Assembly (NCBI RefSeq): GCF_013055795.1
Contig: NZ_JABETO010000006.1
Coordinates: forward strand, 1 to 64,000
Source of the DNA: Streptomyces sp. I05A-00742
GTDB taxonomy: Bacteria; Actinomycetota; Actinomycetes; Streptomycetales; Streptomycetaceae
DNA length: 64,000 bases
Direction: 5' to 3'
Position numbers and translations under genes: made by a program. Position 1 is the first letter of the stretch. Each line of letters begins with the position of its first letter. This document shows, piece after piece, positions 47,030 to 55,740 of the stretch. A model generated the notes under the pieces. It ran no database searches. It had not been told where the DNA came from and was given only the letters and a program-made list of their open reading frames with translations.

Positions 47030-47230
47030 TCAGCCCTGCCAGCTGGTGGGGGCTCTGAAGCCCGTCGGACGCCAGCGGGCGGGGGTGCACGACAGCCCGT
47101 ACTCGGAGACCTCCGGGCCGGGCCCGGCGTCGCAGCCCGTGGCGGCGCAGGCGAGGAGCACGGTGGTCACGGCGGCGAGTTCCTCCTCGCCCGCCACGCC
47201 CTTCTCGACCCTCACGAACATGTCGGTCAT
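47030..47230 (-). CDS. Acyl-CoA carboxylase epsilon subunit
   Basis: A 66-residue AccE-like protein: MTDMFVRVEKGVAGEEELAA, then TTVLLACAATGCDAG, and the C-terminal ARWRPTGFRAPTSWQG, the WRP-x-x-x-RAP-x-SW tail characteristic of actinobacterial epsilon subunits. Epsilon stabilises acyl-CoA carboxylase complexes (AccA/PccB-type) for malonyl- or methylmalonyl-CoA synthesis. No beta or alpha subunit gene adjoins it, and the ribosome site (GTGGAACGG) is weak. Several Cys in the middle are unusual. Confidence 0.75.
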   Translation of the reverse strand: MTDMFVRVEKGVAGEEELAAVTTVLLACAATGCDAGPGPEVSEYGLSCTPARWRPTGFRAPTSWQG

Positions 47231-47872
47231 AGCCGTTCCACTCTCTCGGCGCGCCGGACGCCCGTGCGGCGGCGCCGCGGCGGTCCGGCCCTTCCACCGT
47301 GCTCCGGACGGCTGCCGGGAGGAACCCTGATACCTCCGAACGGGTGACGGCCGGTGCGACGAGAGGTTCGCGCATCCGGATGAACCGTTCCGCCCGGGGG
47401 TGGCGGCGGCGGGGGCGGCAGGGGCGGCCGGGCCGTCGGTCCGCCCGGCGGAGTCGGGTGGCGCCGGGGACCGCGACGGCCGGCGGAGCGCTGCCGCCGG
47501 GGGCGGCGGAGGGGACGTCATCTCCGCTGCGTGCCGGGTGACTTGGCGGCTCCGACACCCGTCCGCCCGGGCCGGGCGGGCGCCGCGGCGTGCCGCGGCC
47601 TCCCCTCCGGCCCTCCCCGCGGGCCGGTGCTTCCGCCGTCCGCGGCACCGGACCGGACGGGGACCGTCCGCACCCGTGGGGGCCGCGCCTCCGGGGCATC
47701 CGTGGAGCAGCGCGAGCGCGCGGGAAGGGCCCGGGGCCGGTGGTTTTCTGGGCCATGATCTCTCTCCCGGAGGCGGCGGTTCCGGCCGGTGACGGCGTGC
47801 GGGCCGGGCCGTGGGGAGACGCTCCGACGACGGCACGACGGGCACAGCGGAACGAAGGAGAGCAGGGACCAC
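47231..47872. other. Gene-poor GC-rich region
   Basis: About 640 bases between accE and the TetR gene. Reading frames on both strands are Arg/Gly/Pro-rich, overlap each other in every frame and lack ribosome sites, so none is called. No repeat array or hairpin of note. Confidence 0.5.
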
Positions 47873-48454
47873 ATGGGCAGTACCCCCCACACGCGCAGGA
47901 GCGACACCCGTGAGCGCATCCAGCGGACCGCGCTCGATCTCTTCGTCACCCGGGGCTATGAGAAAACCTCTCTGCGGGAGATCGCCGAGCAGCTCGGGGT
48001 CACCAAGGCGGCGCTGTACTACCACTTCAAGACGAAGGAGGACATCCTCGTCGCCATCTCCGACCAGGTCGGAGGGCCCGTCGACGAACTGATCGCGTGG
48101 GGCGAGAGCAGGCCGCCCACGCTGGAGACCAAGCGCGAACTGCTGTGCCGCTACAGCGAGAAGCTGCGGGAGGCGGTGCCGGTCTTCCGCATCCTCCAGG
48201 AGAACCAGGCGTCGCTGCGGGGGCTCGACATCGGCGCCCGGCTCAGGGACCGGGTCACCCGGCTCTCCCGGCTGATCCACACGGGCGCCGACGACCTGGG
48301 CACGCGGGTGCGCTGTTCCAGCGCCCTGCTCACCGTCCACTTCGGGGCCCTGGCCCTGGACGAGCTGGCGGGCGACCCGGAGGACAAGCGCCTCGCGGCG
48401 CTGTCCGTGGCCCTGGAGATCCTGGACACCACGGCCGCCGGCGCCACGGCCTGA
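47873..48454 (+). CDS. TetR family transcriptional regulator
   Basis: A 193-residue regulator from ATG 47873 (GCAGGGA upstream). The HTH is [51 protein letters not shown]. The ligand domain is short and helical ([17 protein letters not shown] region; [20 protein letters not shown]). Its ligand and target are not evident. It converges on the GBL-receptor-like gene, sharing the terminator at 48466-48502. Confidence 0.9.
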   Translation: MGSTPHTRRSDTRERIQRTALDLFVTRGYEKTSLREIAEQLGVTKAALYYHFKTKEDILVAISDQVGGPVDELIAWGESRPPTLETKRELLCRYSEKLREAVPVFRILQENQASLRGLDIGARLRDRVTRLSRLIHTGADDLGTRVRCSSALLTVHFGALALDELAGDPEDKRLAALSVALEILDTTAAGATA

Positions 48455-48465
48455 CCGCGGCCGCG

Positions 48466-48502
48466 CCCCGTACGGCCTGTTGGTGGCACAGGCCGTACGG
48501 GG
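48466..48502. terminator. Bidirectional terminator between the two TetR genes
   Basis: CCCCGTACGGCCTGT and ACAGGCCGTACGGGG, a perfect 15-bp stem with a 7-base loop. Confidence 0.9.
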
Positions 48503-48553
48503 TGCGGGGGATCCCCGGGCGGGTGCCCGGGGATCCGGGAAGCCGGGCCCGGT

Positions 48554-49258
48554 TCAGCCGACCCCGACGGGGGCAGGGGTCGGTGACGGCCCGGCGGTCT
48601 CCTGCGCCTCGCGCAGCTGCTCGGCCTCGGCGAGGGCCCGGGCGCCGCGGCCGGGGGCCATGTCGAGGCGGGCCAGCACGGAGGGCACGGCGACGCTCGG
48701 CATCACGTGCTCGTACAGCGAGATCGCCCGGCGCTCCAGATCGGCGCGGCCGGTGACGACCTGGGACATGGTGTTGATGCCGGCGTACGCGCCGACGATC
48801 AGTTCCGCGGTGTCGGACGGCACCACGTGCGGCAGCACCTCGCCGCGTTCCTTGCCCAGGGTGAGGACGCGCGCGTGCACCTGGGTCCAGCCGTGGAACG
48901 GGCCGCTGCGGTTCAGGGCGGTGGAGCCCTGGTCCAGGGTCAGCCGGACGCTGCCGCGCAGCAGCGGGTCGGTCCGCAGCCGGTGGGCGAAGACCAGTCC
49001 CATGTCGACGAGTTGCTGCATCTTGGACGTCATGGGCAGCTCGAAGTCCTGCGGCGCGTCGGTCAACTGGGCGTCGATCACCGCCAGGGCGAGCTCTTCC
49101 TTGGAGGCGAAGTGGAAGTAGAGCGCGCCCTTGGTCACTTCGGCCCGGGCCAGGATCTCGGTGATGGTCGCCGCGTCGTAACCCCGTTCGTCGAACACCG
49201 CCGCGGCCGCTTCCAGGATGGTCCTGCGCGTCCGTATCGCGCGGTCCTGCTTTGCCAC
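48554..49258 (-). CDS. Gamma-butyrolactone-receptor-like TetR regulator (ScbR/ArpA family)
   Basis: A 234-residue protein from GTG 49258 behind GGAGG. The HTH region AKQDRAIRTRRTILEAAAAV, FDERGYDAATITEILARAEV, TKGALYFHFASKEELALAVI matches ScbR/ArpA/FarA receptors closely. Receptor-specific positions continue: MGLVFAHRLRTDPLLRGSVR, LTLDQGSTALNRSGPFHGW (with the conserved Trp), HVVPSDTAELIVGAYAGINT and MSQVVTGRADLE. These proteins repress target promoters at ARE sites until a gamma-butyrolactone or related signal binds, gating antibiotic production. No butyrolactone synthase (AfsA/ScbA) gene adjoins it, so it may be a pseudo-receptor or respond to signals made elsewhere. Confidence 0.9.
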   Translation of the reverse strand: MAKQDRAIRTRRTILEAAAAVFDERGYDAATITEILARAEVTKGALYFHFASKEELALAVIDAQLTDAPQDFELPMTSKMQQLVDMGLVFAHRLRTDPLLRGSVRLTLDQGSTALNRSGPFHGWTQVHARVLTLGKERGEVLPHVVPSDTAELIVGAYAGINTMSQVVTGRADLERRAISLYEHVMPSVAVPSVLARLDMAPGRGARALAEAEQLREAQETAGPSPTPAPVGVG

Positions 49259-49352
49259 GGTCTGCCTCCGAATCGATAGCCCGACCCCACGGTGCCGTCG
49301 GCGGCGGGCGGCGCGCGCGGCCGTATCGCCCAACACCCCTACGCACGTCCCG

Positions 49353-49378
49353 AATCAAACCGACGCGTACGTATCCTA
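49353..49378 (-). promoter_or_regulatory. ARE-like box overlapping the receptor promoter
   Basis: On the + strand, CAAACCG-N4-GTACGTAT (49356-49374); read leftward, ATAC-GTAC-N4-CGGTTTG, close to the ARE consensus AnACnnACnnnCGGTnTGTTT with one extra spacer base. TAGGAT (49373-49378, leftward) is the likely -10, so a bound receptor would block it. Confidence 0.6.
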
Positions 49379-49920
49379 GCCGTCCCGTTCACGCGGGCGG
49401 CGGGGGGCACCGACGTCGTCCGGAGGGGGTCCGCGGCCTGCGGGGGCCACCGTCCGGGACGGGCCGGCGCCTCGTCGGACGAGCCTACGCAGCGGAGGCG
49501 CCCCCGCGGAGGACGGCGAACCGGCCATGTACGGCGCCCCGTCGCAGGTGCGGGCCCTCTCGGGAACCGTGGGGAGGGAGGCCTCCGGAGGGACCTCCGG
49601 CACCGGCGGGGCGATGACTTCCGCCCGGCCGGAAGTCGCCTGTCGGAGGAGGGGAGAAGAGACTCCGTCAGCAAACCGGGCGGTACGTATATTTGCCTGA
49701 CGGGCAGGGTCGGACGCGGGGCACACGGGGGCGACGGGACGGGCCGTCCGGATCCGGGCCCGGACATGACGGGACGCGGCCGCTCGGGGGCCGGTCGGCA
49801 GCCGCGTCGTGTCGTACCCGTCACCGCACCGCGACGGTGCGGGAGAGAGCCGGAGAAGAGGGGTCGGACGCCCGGGTCGAGGTCCGTGTCGGGCCTCAAT
49901 CGGCAGTAGGGCCGGGCTGA
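49379..49920. other. Region without a supported gene, containing the second ARE-like box
   Basis: About 540 bases. Frames here are Arg/Pro/Gly-rich on both strands with no ribosome sites. Apart from the ARE-like box at 49672-49690 and TATATT (49688-49693) beside it, nothing stands out. Confidence 0.5.
49672..49690 (+). promoter_or_regulatory. Second ARE-like box
   Basis: CAAACCG-N4-GTACGTAT, the same 15 defined bases and spacing as in the receptor promoter 316 bases away and in the same orientation. TATATT overlaps its right end as a possible rightward -10. No gene I can support follows. Confidence 0.55.
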
Positions 49921-50019
49921 TCAGGGCTGAATGTTGCCGATCATGTAGCAAACGATCGCGATCACAATGAGGGCCAGAACGACAACGGTCTTTCTTTCCT
50001 TGCGCGTCATGGATTCCAT
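49921..50019 (-). CDS. Small membrane peptide (32 residues)
   Basis: ATG 50019, with GGGAGGCG four bases upstream, reads MESMTRKERK then a hydrophobic helix TVVVLALIVIAIVCYMIG and NIQP. Basic residues before the helix predict a single-pass protein with N-terminus inside. The ribosome site is one of the strongest in the neighbourhood, and the base composition is less extreme than surroundings. Too short for routine calling. Role unknown; it lies between the ARE-like box and the divergent esterase gene. Confidence 0.62.
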   Translation of the reverse strand: MESMTRKERKTVVVLALIVIAIVCYMIGNIQP

Positions 50020-50288
50020 CACGCCTCCCAGACAACCATCCGGTGATTCGGACCGCCCTGATCAGGAAACTACTCGTGATGGGAGGGCGACACTACGGAT
50101 GGATCGAAAGTCTGAGCTGGACTTGAGGTTGCCCCTCCGCTTGCCCGCGCGCCGGACATATGACCGTTTTCCTCATCGAACCCATCCGGGTTCTCGTCCT
50201 CCGTAACGGCCGACACCCGCACGCTCTGTCGTTATGGTCTGCCGTGCCGTCCCCTGCCGGCGGCCGAACCGAGGGAGATCGCAGCGGG

Positions 50289-51359
50289 ATGACTCTCAGC
50301 CTCACCGGAACCGCCTTCTTCGCGCTGCTCGTCACCTTCACCGCGCTGACCGTGCTGGCCACGCTGCTGCTGTGGGCGAGGATCCCGGGCCCGGGGCCGG
50401 TGCGCTGGGCGGCCCGTGTGCTGCTGATCGTCCTCTGCCAGATCACCGCGATCTGTGTGGTGGCCACCTGGATCAACACCAGTTACGGGCTCTACGCCTC
50501 CTGGGACGACCTGCTGGGCCGGACCGACGGGGCCGGGCCCGTCGCCATGCAGGGCCCGCCCGCCCAGCACGCGAAGTTCACCGAGGACGACCACGGCATG
50601 CGGGAGACGTACTTCCACGGCACCCGGTCCGCCCTGTCCGGGCAGGTCCTGGTGTGGACGCCGCCGCAGTACGACGACCCGCGCTACCGCCGCACGGCGT
50701 TCCCCGTGGTCATGCTGTTGCACGGCGTTCCGGGGACGCCCCAGTCGTGGATGGAGCAGGGCAGGATGCCCAAGTCCTACCGGAAGCTGCTCGCCCAGGG
50801 GAGCACCCGCCCGTTCATCCTCGCCGTGCCGGTCATCAACCCCGGCGGCCGGGACACCGACTGCTCCGACGTGGGCGGCCGCAAGGTCGCGACCTGGCTC
50901 GCCCGGGACGTTCCCGAGCTCGTGCGGCGGCACTTCAGGACCGCGCCCCAGCCGAAGTCCTGGGGGCTGCTGGGGATCTCCACGGGCGGGTTCTGCGCGG
51001 CGAAGCTGCCGTTGCAGTTCCCGCGGGTCTTCTCGGCCGGGGCCGCCCTCGACCCCGATCCGCTCAACGGGGACGGCGGGGCCCTCACCGACCCCTCGGT
51101 GCGCCGGCGCAACAGTCCCACCTGGCTCGTCGGTCACACCAAGACCGATGTCGCCCTCTTCCTCGCGACGTCCCGCCAGGACCGCGACAGCCCGCCCTCC
51201 TACATCGAGGAGTTCCAGCGGGAGGCGGCGGGCAGCCGGGTGCGGCTGAAGACGATGCTGCTCGACAAGGGCGGTCACAACTACCGCACCTGGTCGGCGC
51301 TCTACCCGGAGGCGTTCACCTGGCTGGCGCAGCAACTGCCGGGCGGGCCGCGGGACTAG
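50289..51359 (+). CDS. Membrane-anchored esterase (PF00756-like)
   Basis: A 356-residue protein from ATG 50289; the upstream extension of the frame is not supported. Two N-terminal membrane helices (TAFFALLVTFTALTVLATLL; VLLIVLCQITAICVVATWI) precede an extracytoplasmic alpha/beta hydrolase domain. The oxyanion loop is FPVVMLLHGVPGTPQSWM, the nucleophile is Ser in GLLGISTGGFCAAK, and the His is in LDKGGHNYRTWSALYPEAF. The family includes esterase D and mycolyltransferase-like enzymes. Convergent with a paralogue of the same layout, stops 6 bases apart. TATGGT near 50228 may be its -10. Confidence 0.87.
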   Translation: MTLSLTGTAFFALLVTFTALTVLATLLLWARIPGPGPVRWAARVLLIVLCQITAICVVATWINTSYGLYASWDDLLGRTDGAGPVAMQGPPAQHAKFTEDDHGMRETYFHGTRSALSGQVLVWTPPQYDDPRYRRTAFPVVMLLHGVPGTPQSWMEQGRMPKSYRKLLAQGSTRPFILAVPVINPGGRDTDCSDVGGRKVATWLARDVPELVRRHFRTAPQPKSWGLLGISTGGFCAAKLPLQFPRVFSAGAALDPDPLNGDGGALTDPSVRRRNSPTWLVGHTKTDVALFLATSRQDRDSPPSYIEEFQREAAGSRVRLKTMLLDKGGHNYRTWSALYPEAFTWLAQQLPGGPRD

Positions 51360-51365
51360 GGGGCG

Positions 51366-52697
51366 TCAGCCGTCCTCCTTCGCCTCGCCCTCCTCTTCTC
51401 CGGCGCCTTCCCCGTCGCCCTTCTTTTTCTCGTCCTCCGCCTGCTTCTTCTCCGCTTCCTTCCGCTCTTCTTCCTTCTTCCCCTCTTCCTTCTTTCCCTC
51501 TTCCTTCTTCTTGTTCCCGTCCTCCGTGTCCTGCGGGAACGTGAGCTCCTTGCTCATCCACTCCATCGCCGGGCCGATCTCCCGCCGCCACGTGACGAAC
51601 TGGTGGCTCCCCTCGGGCAGGACGAGGGCGGCCGTCCGCAGCTTCTTCTCGGCGGCGAGGCTCAGGAACTCCTCCGTGGCCCGGTAGTTCTTCTCGCCCT
51701 TCACGCTGGTGGCGAGGAGCAGGGAGATCTTCGGGGTCGGGAGGTTCTTGAGGCGCCAGACCAGGTCGTGCTCGCGCTTGTTCTGCTCGCCCTTCTCGCC
51801 GCTGCCGAAGAGGTCGCCCGTGGAGAGGTCGGTCTTGATCTGGAGGTCGCCGGAGAGGGAGGCGGCCACCGGGTAGACCTCCGGTGCCCGCATGGCGAGC
51901 TGGAGGGCGCAGGTGCCGCCGGTGGAGTAGCCGAGGATGCCCCAGGCCGTGGCGTCCCGGCCGACGCGGTAGGTGCTGCGGAGGGCGTCGGGCAGGTCCT
52001 TGGTGAGGAAGGTCTCGGCCTGCGGACCGTTGGGGACGTCCACGCACTCCGTGTCGCGCGGCGGCGCGATCGTGGGGCCGATCATCACGATGATGGTCGG
52101 GCTCATCTTCTTCTCGGCCAGCAGCCGGGTCGCGTTCAGCGGCACCTGGAGGTTCCGGGCGAGGCTGTCCCGGCCGCCGGGGTAGCCGCTCACGACGACC
52201 ATCACGGGGAAGCGGGCGCGCTCGTACTGCTTCTGGAAGTACTCCGGGGGCAGGTAGATATAGGCCGGGTTGACGGCCATGGTCCGCTTCCCGAGGATGC
52301 GGACCGAGCGGATGGCCCCGGCCTTGTCCTCGGGGCCCTTCGGATACCCGGCCCACTTCTCCAGGTGCTCGGCCCCGGTGGGCTGGACCAGGCCGTTCCT
52401 GGTCTCGTCGAGCGCGGCCCTGGGACCGCTCGTGTTCATCTGGGTGATGTTGACCGGTGCCTTGTCGACCCGGCCGATCAGCTGGTTCCAGGTGCCGAAG
52501 AAGCCCACGCTGGAGTTGACCACCAGCAGCACAGCGGCCATGATCGACAACTGCGTGAGCAGGATCGCCCCGAGCCGGCCGAGCACGGGCAGGGGGCCCC
52601 GCCCGGAGAGCCGCGGCCAGATCCAGATCATGAGCCCCACGCACAACACGGCGGCGAACGCCACCGTGTACATCAGTGACCTGCTGGTCAGGCCCAT
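51366..52697 (-). CDS. Membrane-anchored esterase with Lys/Glu-rich tail
   Basis: A 443-residue protein. Two N-terminal helices (YTVAFAAVLCVGLMIWIWP; LSIMAAVLLVVNSSVGFF) are followed by an alpha/beta hydrolase domain with VSGYPGGRDSL, nucleophile Ser in GILGYSTGGTCALQLAMR and His in EGSHQFVTWRREIG, the same order as in the neighbouring esterase. Unlike it, a tail of about 60 residues (from about 385) consists almost only of Lys, Glu, Gly and Asp (KKKEEGKKEEGKKEEE region). This could be an extended surface or wall-interacting segment. Substrate unknown. Confidence 0.87.
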   Translation of the reverse strand: MGLTSRSLMYTVAFAAVLCVGLMIWIWPRLSGRGPLPVLGRLGAILLTQLSIMAAVLLVVNSSVGFFGTWNQLIGRVDKAPVNITQMNTSGPRAALDETRNGLVQPTGAEHLEKWAGYPKGPEDKAGAIRSVRILGKRTMAVNPAYIYLPPEYFQKQYERARFPVMVVVSGYPGGRDSLARNLQVPLNATRLLAEKKMSPTIIVMIGPTIAPPRDTECVDVPNGPQAETFLTKDLPDALRSTYRVGRDATAWGILGYSTGGTCALQLAMRAPEVYPVAASLSGDLQIKTDLSTGDLFGSGEKGEQNKREHDLVWRLKNLPTPKISLLLATSVKGEKNYRATEEFLSLAAEKKLRTAALVLPEGSHQFVTWRREIGPAMEWMSKELTFPQDTEDGNKKKEEGKKEEGKKEEERKEAEKKQAEDEKKKGDGEGAGEEEGEAKEDG

Positions 52698-52990
52698 GAG
52701 GTTCTCACTCCCTGCCCCCGATTCCGTGGGTACTCATGTTCGGTTCTGTTGTGCTCAACGGATAAGAGGCCAGAAAGGCCCGGCAGGGTTGCCCTGACCC
52801 CATTTCTTCCTGTGCGCTTGCCCTCCCCGTCCCCTGTCCGACTCCCGGCCTTCTCCGGGGGTTCCCGTACGGGGAGCGCCTTCCGAACAATCTCGAACAT
52901 CCGGCGCGGTCTGGCCGAACGGCGCCTTCCGGCCGATGGTGGAGAAAGGCTTCGCGGGGGCGGGCCGGGACACCGGTGGAGGTGGGTGGC

Positions 52991-54361
52991 ATGGCGGACG
53001 ACGCCGTCAGGGCGGGCACCGGGGACGCGAACCCCTGGCTCGGCGGCCTCTTCGCGCCGGTGCGCGAGGAGATCACCGCCGTCGACCTCCCGGTGACCGG
53101 CCGCGTACCGGACGCGCTGCGCGGCCGCTACCTGCGGAACGGGCCCAACCCGGTCCACGTGGAGGACCCGGCCGCGTACGTCTGGTTCTCCGGCGAGGGC
53201 ATGGTGCACGGCGTCCGGCTGCGGGACGGGCGGGCCACCTGGTACCGCAACCGCTGGGTGCGCTCGGACGCCGTCGCGCGCCAGTTGGGGGAGAAGGTGC
53301 TGCACGGCCCCCGGCACCTGGTGGACTTCGCGCCCAACACCCACGTCCAGCAGTTCGCGGGGCACCTGCTCACCCTGGTCGAGGGCGGCGCGCTCCCCTA
53401 CGAGCTGGACTCCCAGCTCGACACCGTCGGCCCGTACGACTTCCACGGGACGCTGCCCGGCGGCCTGGCCGCGCACACCGTGATCGACCCGGCCACGGGC
53501 GAGCTGCACGCCGTCGCCTACTGCCCGGCCTGGCCGTATGTGCAGTACCTGGTCGCCGGGACGGACGGCTGCGTCCGCCGGCACGTCGACGTCCCGGTCA
53601 CGGGACGGCCGATGATGCACGACTTCTCGCTCACCGCGCACCACGTGCTGCTCTACGACCTCCCGGTCGCCTTCGCCCTCGACCGCGTCGACCCCTCGGC
53701 GCCCCGCTTCGGCTGGGACCCGGACCGCCCGGCCCGGCTCGGCGTCCTGCCGCGCGAGGGGGACGCCCGGGACGTGCGCTGGCTGGAGATCGATCCCTGC
53801 TTCGTCCACCACGCCATGAACGCCCATGAGCGGGACGGGCTGATCACCGTCCATCTGGCCCGCTACGAGCGGCTGTTCGACGGCACCCGCAAGGGCCGCG
53901 ACAAGCAGCCCGCCCACCTGGAGCGCTGGACCGTGGACCCCACCGCGGGGACCGTCCTGCGGTCCCGGCTGGACGACCGCGCGGTGGAGTTCCCGCGCGT
54001 CGACCCGCGCCGGCTGACCGCGGAGCACCGCTACGGCTACGCGGTGCACGAGCCGCTGGGCGAGGACCGCGGCGGGTTCGGCGTCGGGCTGCTCAAGTAC
54101 GACCTGGAGCGCGGCACGTGCGACGAGTGGCCGGTGCCGCCGGGCGGTGACGTCGGCGAGGGCGTGTTCGTACCGGCCGCCCCGGAGGCCGCGGAGGACG
54201 ACGGCTGGGTGCTGGCCTACGCCTTCGACCCGGAGCGCGGGGCCACCGATCTGCTGGTGCTGGCGGCGCGGGACCTGGCGGCGGGGCCGGTGGCCCGGGT
54301 GCATCTGCCGGTACGGGTCCCGGTGGGCGCGCACGGCAATTGGATCCCGGATCTGGGGTAG
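52991..54361 (+). CDS. Carotenoid oxygenase family protein
   Basis: A 456-residue seven-bladed propeller enzyme; ATG 52991 follows GGAGG by 8 bases. The four iron-binding His fit motifs GGLAAHTVIDPATGE, PMMHDFSLTAHHVLLYD, CFVHHAMNAHER and the C-terminal GAHGNWIPD. The RGRYLRNGPNPVHVEDP start is the family signature. These enzymes cleave a double bond of carotenoids, stilbenes or lignostilbenes with O2. No carotenoid biosynthesis genes adjoin it, so the substrate is open. About 290 bases upstream hold a promoter region shared with the divergent esterase. Confidence 0.93.
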   Translation: MADDAVRAGTGDANPWLGGLFAPVREEITAVDLPVTGRVPDALRGRYLRNGPNPVHVEDPAAYVWFSGEGMVHGVRLRDGRATWYRNRWVRSDAVARQLGEKVLHGPRHLVDFAPNTHVQQFAGHLLTLVEGGALPYELDSQLDTVGPYDFHGTLPGGLAAHTVIDPATGELHAVAYCPAWPYVQYLVAGTDGCVRRHVDVPVTGRPMMHDFSLTAHHVLLYDLPVAFALDRVDPSAPRFGWDPDRPARLGVLPREGDARDVRWLEIDPCFVHHAMNAHERDGLITVHLARYERLFDGTRKGRDKQPAHLERWTVDPTAGTVLRSRLDDRAVEFPRVDPRRLTAEHRYGYAVHEPLGEDRGGFGVGLLKYDLERGTCDEWPVPPGGDVGEGVFVPAAPEAAEDDGWVLAYAFDPERGATDLLVLAARDLAAGPVARVHLPVRVPVGAHGNWIPDLG

Positions 54362-54504
54362 GCGAGGAGAGCGCTCCGGTGGAGGGAGCCCGGACCCGGG
54401 GCAATCGGGACCAGCGAGGAGCACGTTACTGACGAGGCGTTAGAGCTAGCCTTACCGGAGTCGCACAGTAGGTACATTCCAGACAAAGGTAAGGATTTCT
54501 CCTC

Positions 54505-55662
54505 ATGGGAATTCGCAGCCTGCTGCGGAACGCGTTCGGCCGGTCCAGGACGGCCGGGGACGCCGACCCCGGCGTTCCCCAGCAGAGCACCGCCCCCGCA
54601 CCGGCGGTCGCCCCGTCCGCTCCCGTCCCCGCGCAGGTCACCGCCGACCGGGTGCCCGACCCCGGGCCACTCCACCCCGTACCGGGCCCGCCCACCCCGG
54701 GCCCCCGCCCCGAGCCGGTCCCGGAGCCGGAGCCCGCGCCGACGCCGATGCCCGCGCCCAAGCCCGTACCGCAGCCGGAGCCCGTCCCCACGCCGGACCC
54801 GAACCCGGTCCCCGAGCCGGCGCCAGGGCCCGAGCCGGAGCCCTCGCCCGCCATGAGCACGGCCACGGGCAAGGACACGAGCACGGCCATGAGCACGGCC
54901 ACGGCGGACGCGGAGCCGGCGGACGGACCCGGGTCCGCCATCAGCCTGGAAAAGGTGCAGCGCACCGCGCCCGGCCTGGTCAGCCTCTACAAGTCGGCCG
55001 GGATCTCGCTGCGCAAGCGCGGCCTCGCCGGTCGGCGGGCCGCCGTCTACCTGGTCCTCGACCGCTCCGGGTCCATGCGGGAGTACTACAGGAACGGCAG
55101 CGTCCAGCACCTCGCCGAGCAGGTGCTCGGCCTCTCCGCGCACCTCGACGACGACGGGACCGTCCCCGTCGTCTTCTTCTCCACCGACGTCGACGGCGTG
55201 GCCGAGATCGACCTCACCGAGTACGCGGGCCGTATCGAGGAGTTGCACGCCTCCTACGGGCACATGGGCCGCACCAACTACCACCTGGCCATGCAGGCCG
55301 TGATCAAGCACTACAAGAAGTCCGGCGCCACCGACCCGGCGTTCGTGGTCTTCCAGACGGACGGTGGCCCCTACAGCAAGTCCGCGGCGGAGAAGGCCCT
55401 GTGCGACGCCGCCGAGCTGCCGATCTTCTGGCAGTTCATCGCCTTCGGCGACCCCGAGGGCAAGGGCTTCGACTTCCTCCGCAAGCTGGAGACGCTGCCC
55501 GTGCCGGAGCGGCGCGTGGTGGACAACGCGGGCTTCTTCCACGCGGGCCGCGACCCGCGGAGCCTGTCCGACGACCGGCTCTACGAGGAGCTCATGGCCG
55601 AGTTCCCGGCCTGGCTGGAGGAGGCCCGCACGGCGCGGGTCATCCGGCAGCGGAAGCCCTGA
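54505..55662 (+). CDS. VWA-domain protein, TerF-like
   Basis: A 385-residue protein from ATG 54505. Residues about 15-150 are Pro/Glu/Thr-rich with PEPVPEPEPAPTP-like repeats, probably disordered. Then a TerF-type VWA domain: APGLVSLYKSAGISLRKRGL, AAVYLVLDRSGSMREYY (MIDAS D-x-S-x-S), GRTNYHLAMQAVIKHYKKSG (MIDAS Thr region) and VVFQTDGGPYSKSAAEKALC (Asp). It ends with ELMAEFPAWLEEART. TerF-like proteins belong to tellurium-resistance-type Ca-binding systems in Streptomyces; other ter genes are not adjacent. Metal binding is inferred. Confidence 0.9.
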   Translation: MGIRSLLRNAFGRSRTAGDADPGVPQQSTAPAPAVAPSAPVPAQVTADRVPDPGPLHPVPGPPTPGPRPEPVPEPEPAPTPMPAPKPVPQPEPVPTPDPNPVPEPAPGPEPEPSPAMSTATGKDTSTAMSTATADAEPADGPGSAISLEKVQRTAPGLVSLYKSAGISLRKRGLAGRRAAVYLVLDRSGSMREYYRNGSVQHLAEQVLGLSAHLDDDGTVPVVFFSTDVDGVAEIDLTEYAGRIEELHASYGHMGRTNYHLAMQAVIKHYKKSGATDPAFVVFQTDGGPYSKSAAEKALCDAAELPIFWQFIAFGDPEGKGFDFLRKLETLPVPERRVVDNAGFFHAGRDPRSLSDDRLYEELMAEFPAWLEEARTARVIRQRKP

Positions 55663-55740
55663 GCCCGGCCGCGTCCCTGTCCGCCCGCGTCCCCGTCCGG
55701 CGGCGGACCGCCGGGCGGGGACGCGGGGCACGATCACCTC

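Noticed and set aside
47518..47949. Frames on the minus strand between accE and TetR
   Set aside because: Arg/Pro-rich, overlapping in all frames, no ribosome sites, and running into the TetR HTH coding region.
54433..54455. Possible iron box before the TerF-like gene (TTAGAGCTAGCCTTACC)
   Set aside because: Matches the DmdR/IdeR consensus at only about 7 of 19 positions without symmetry.
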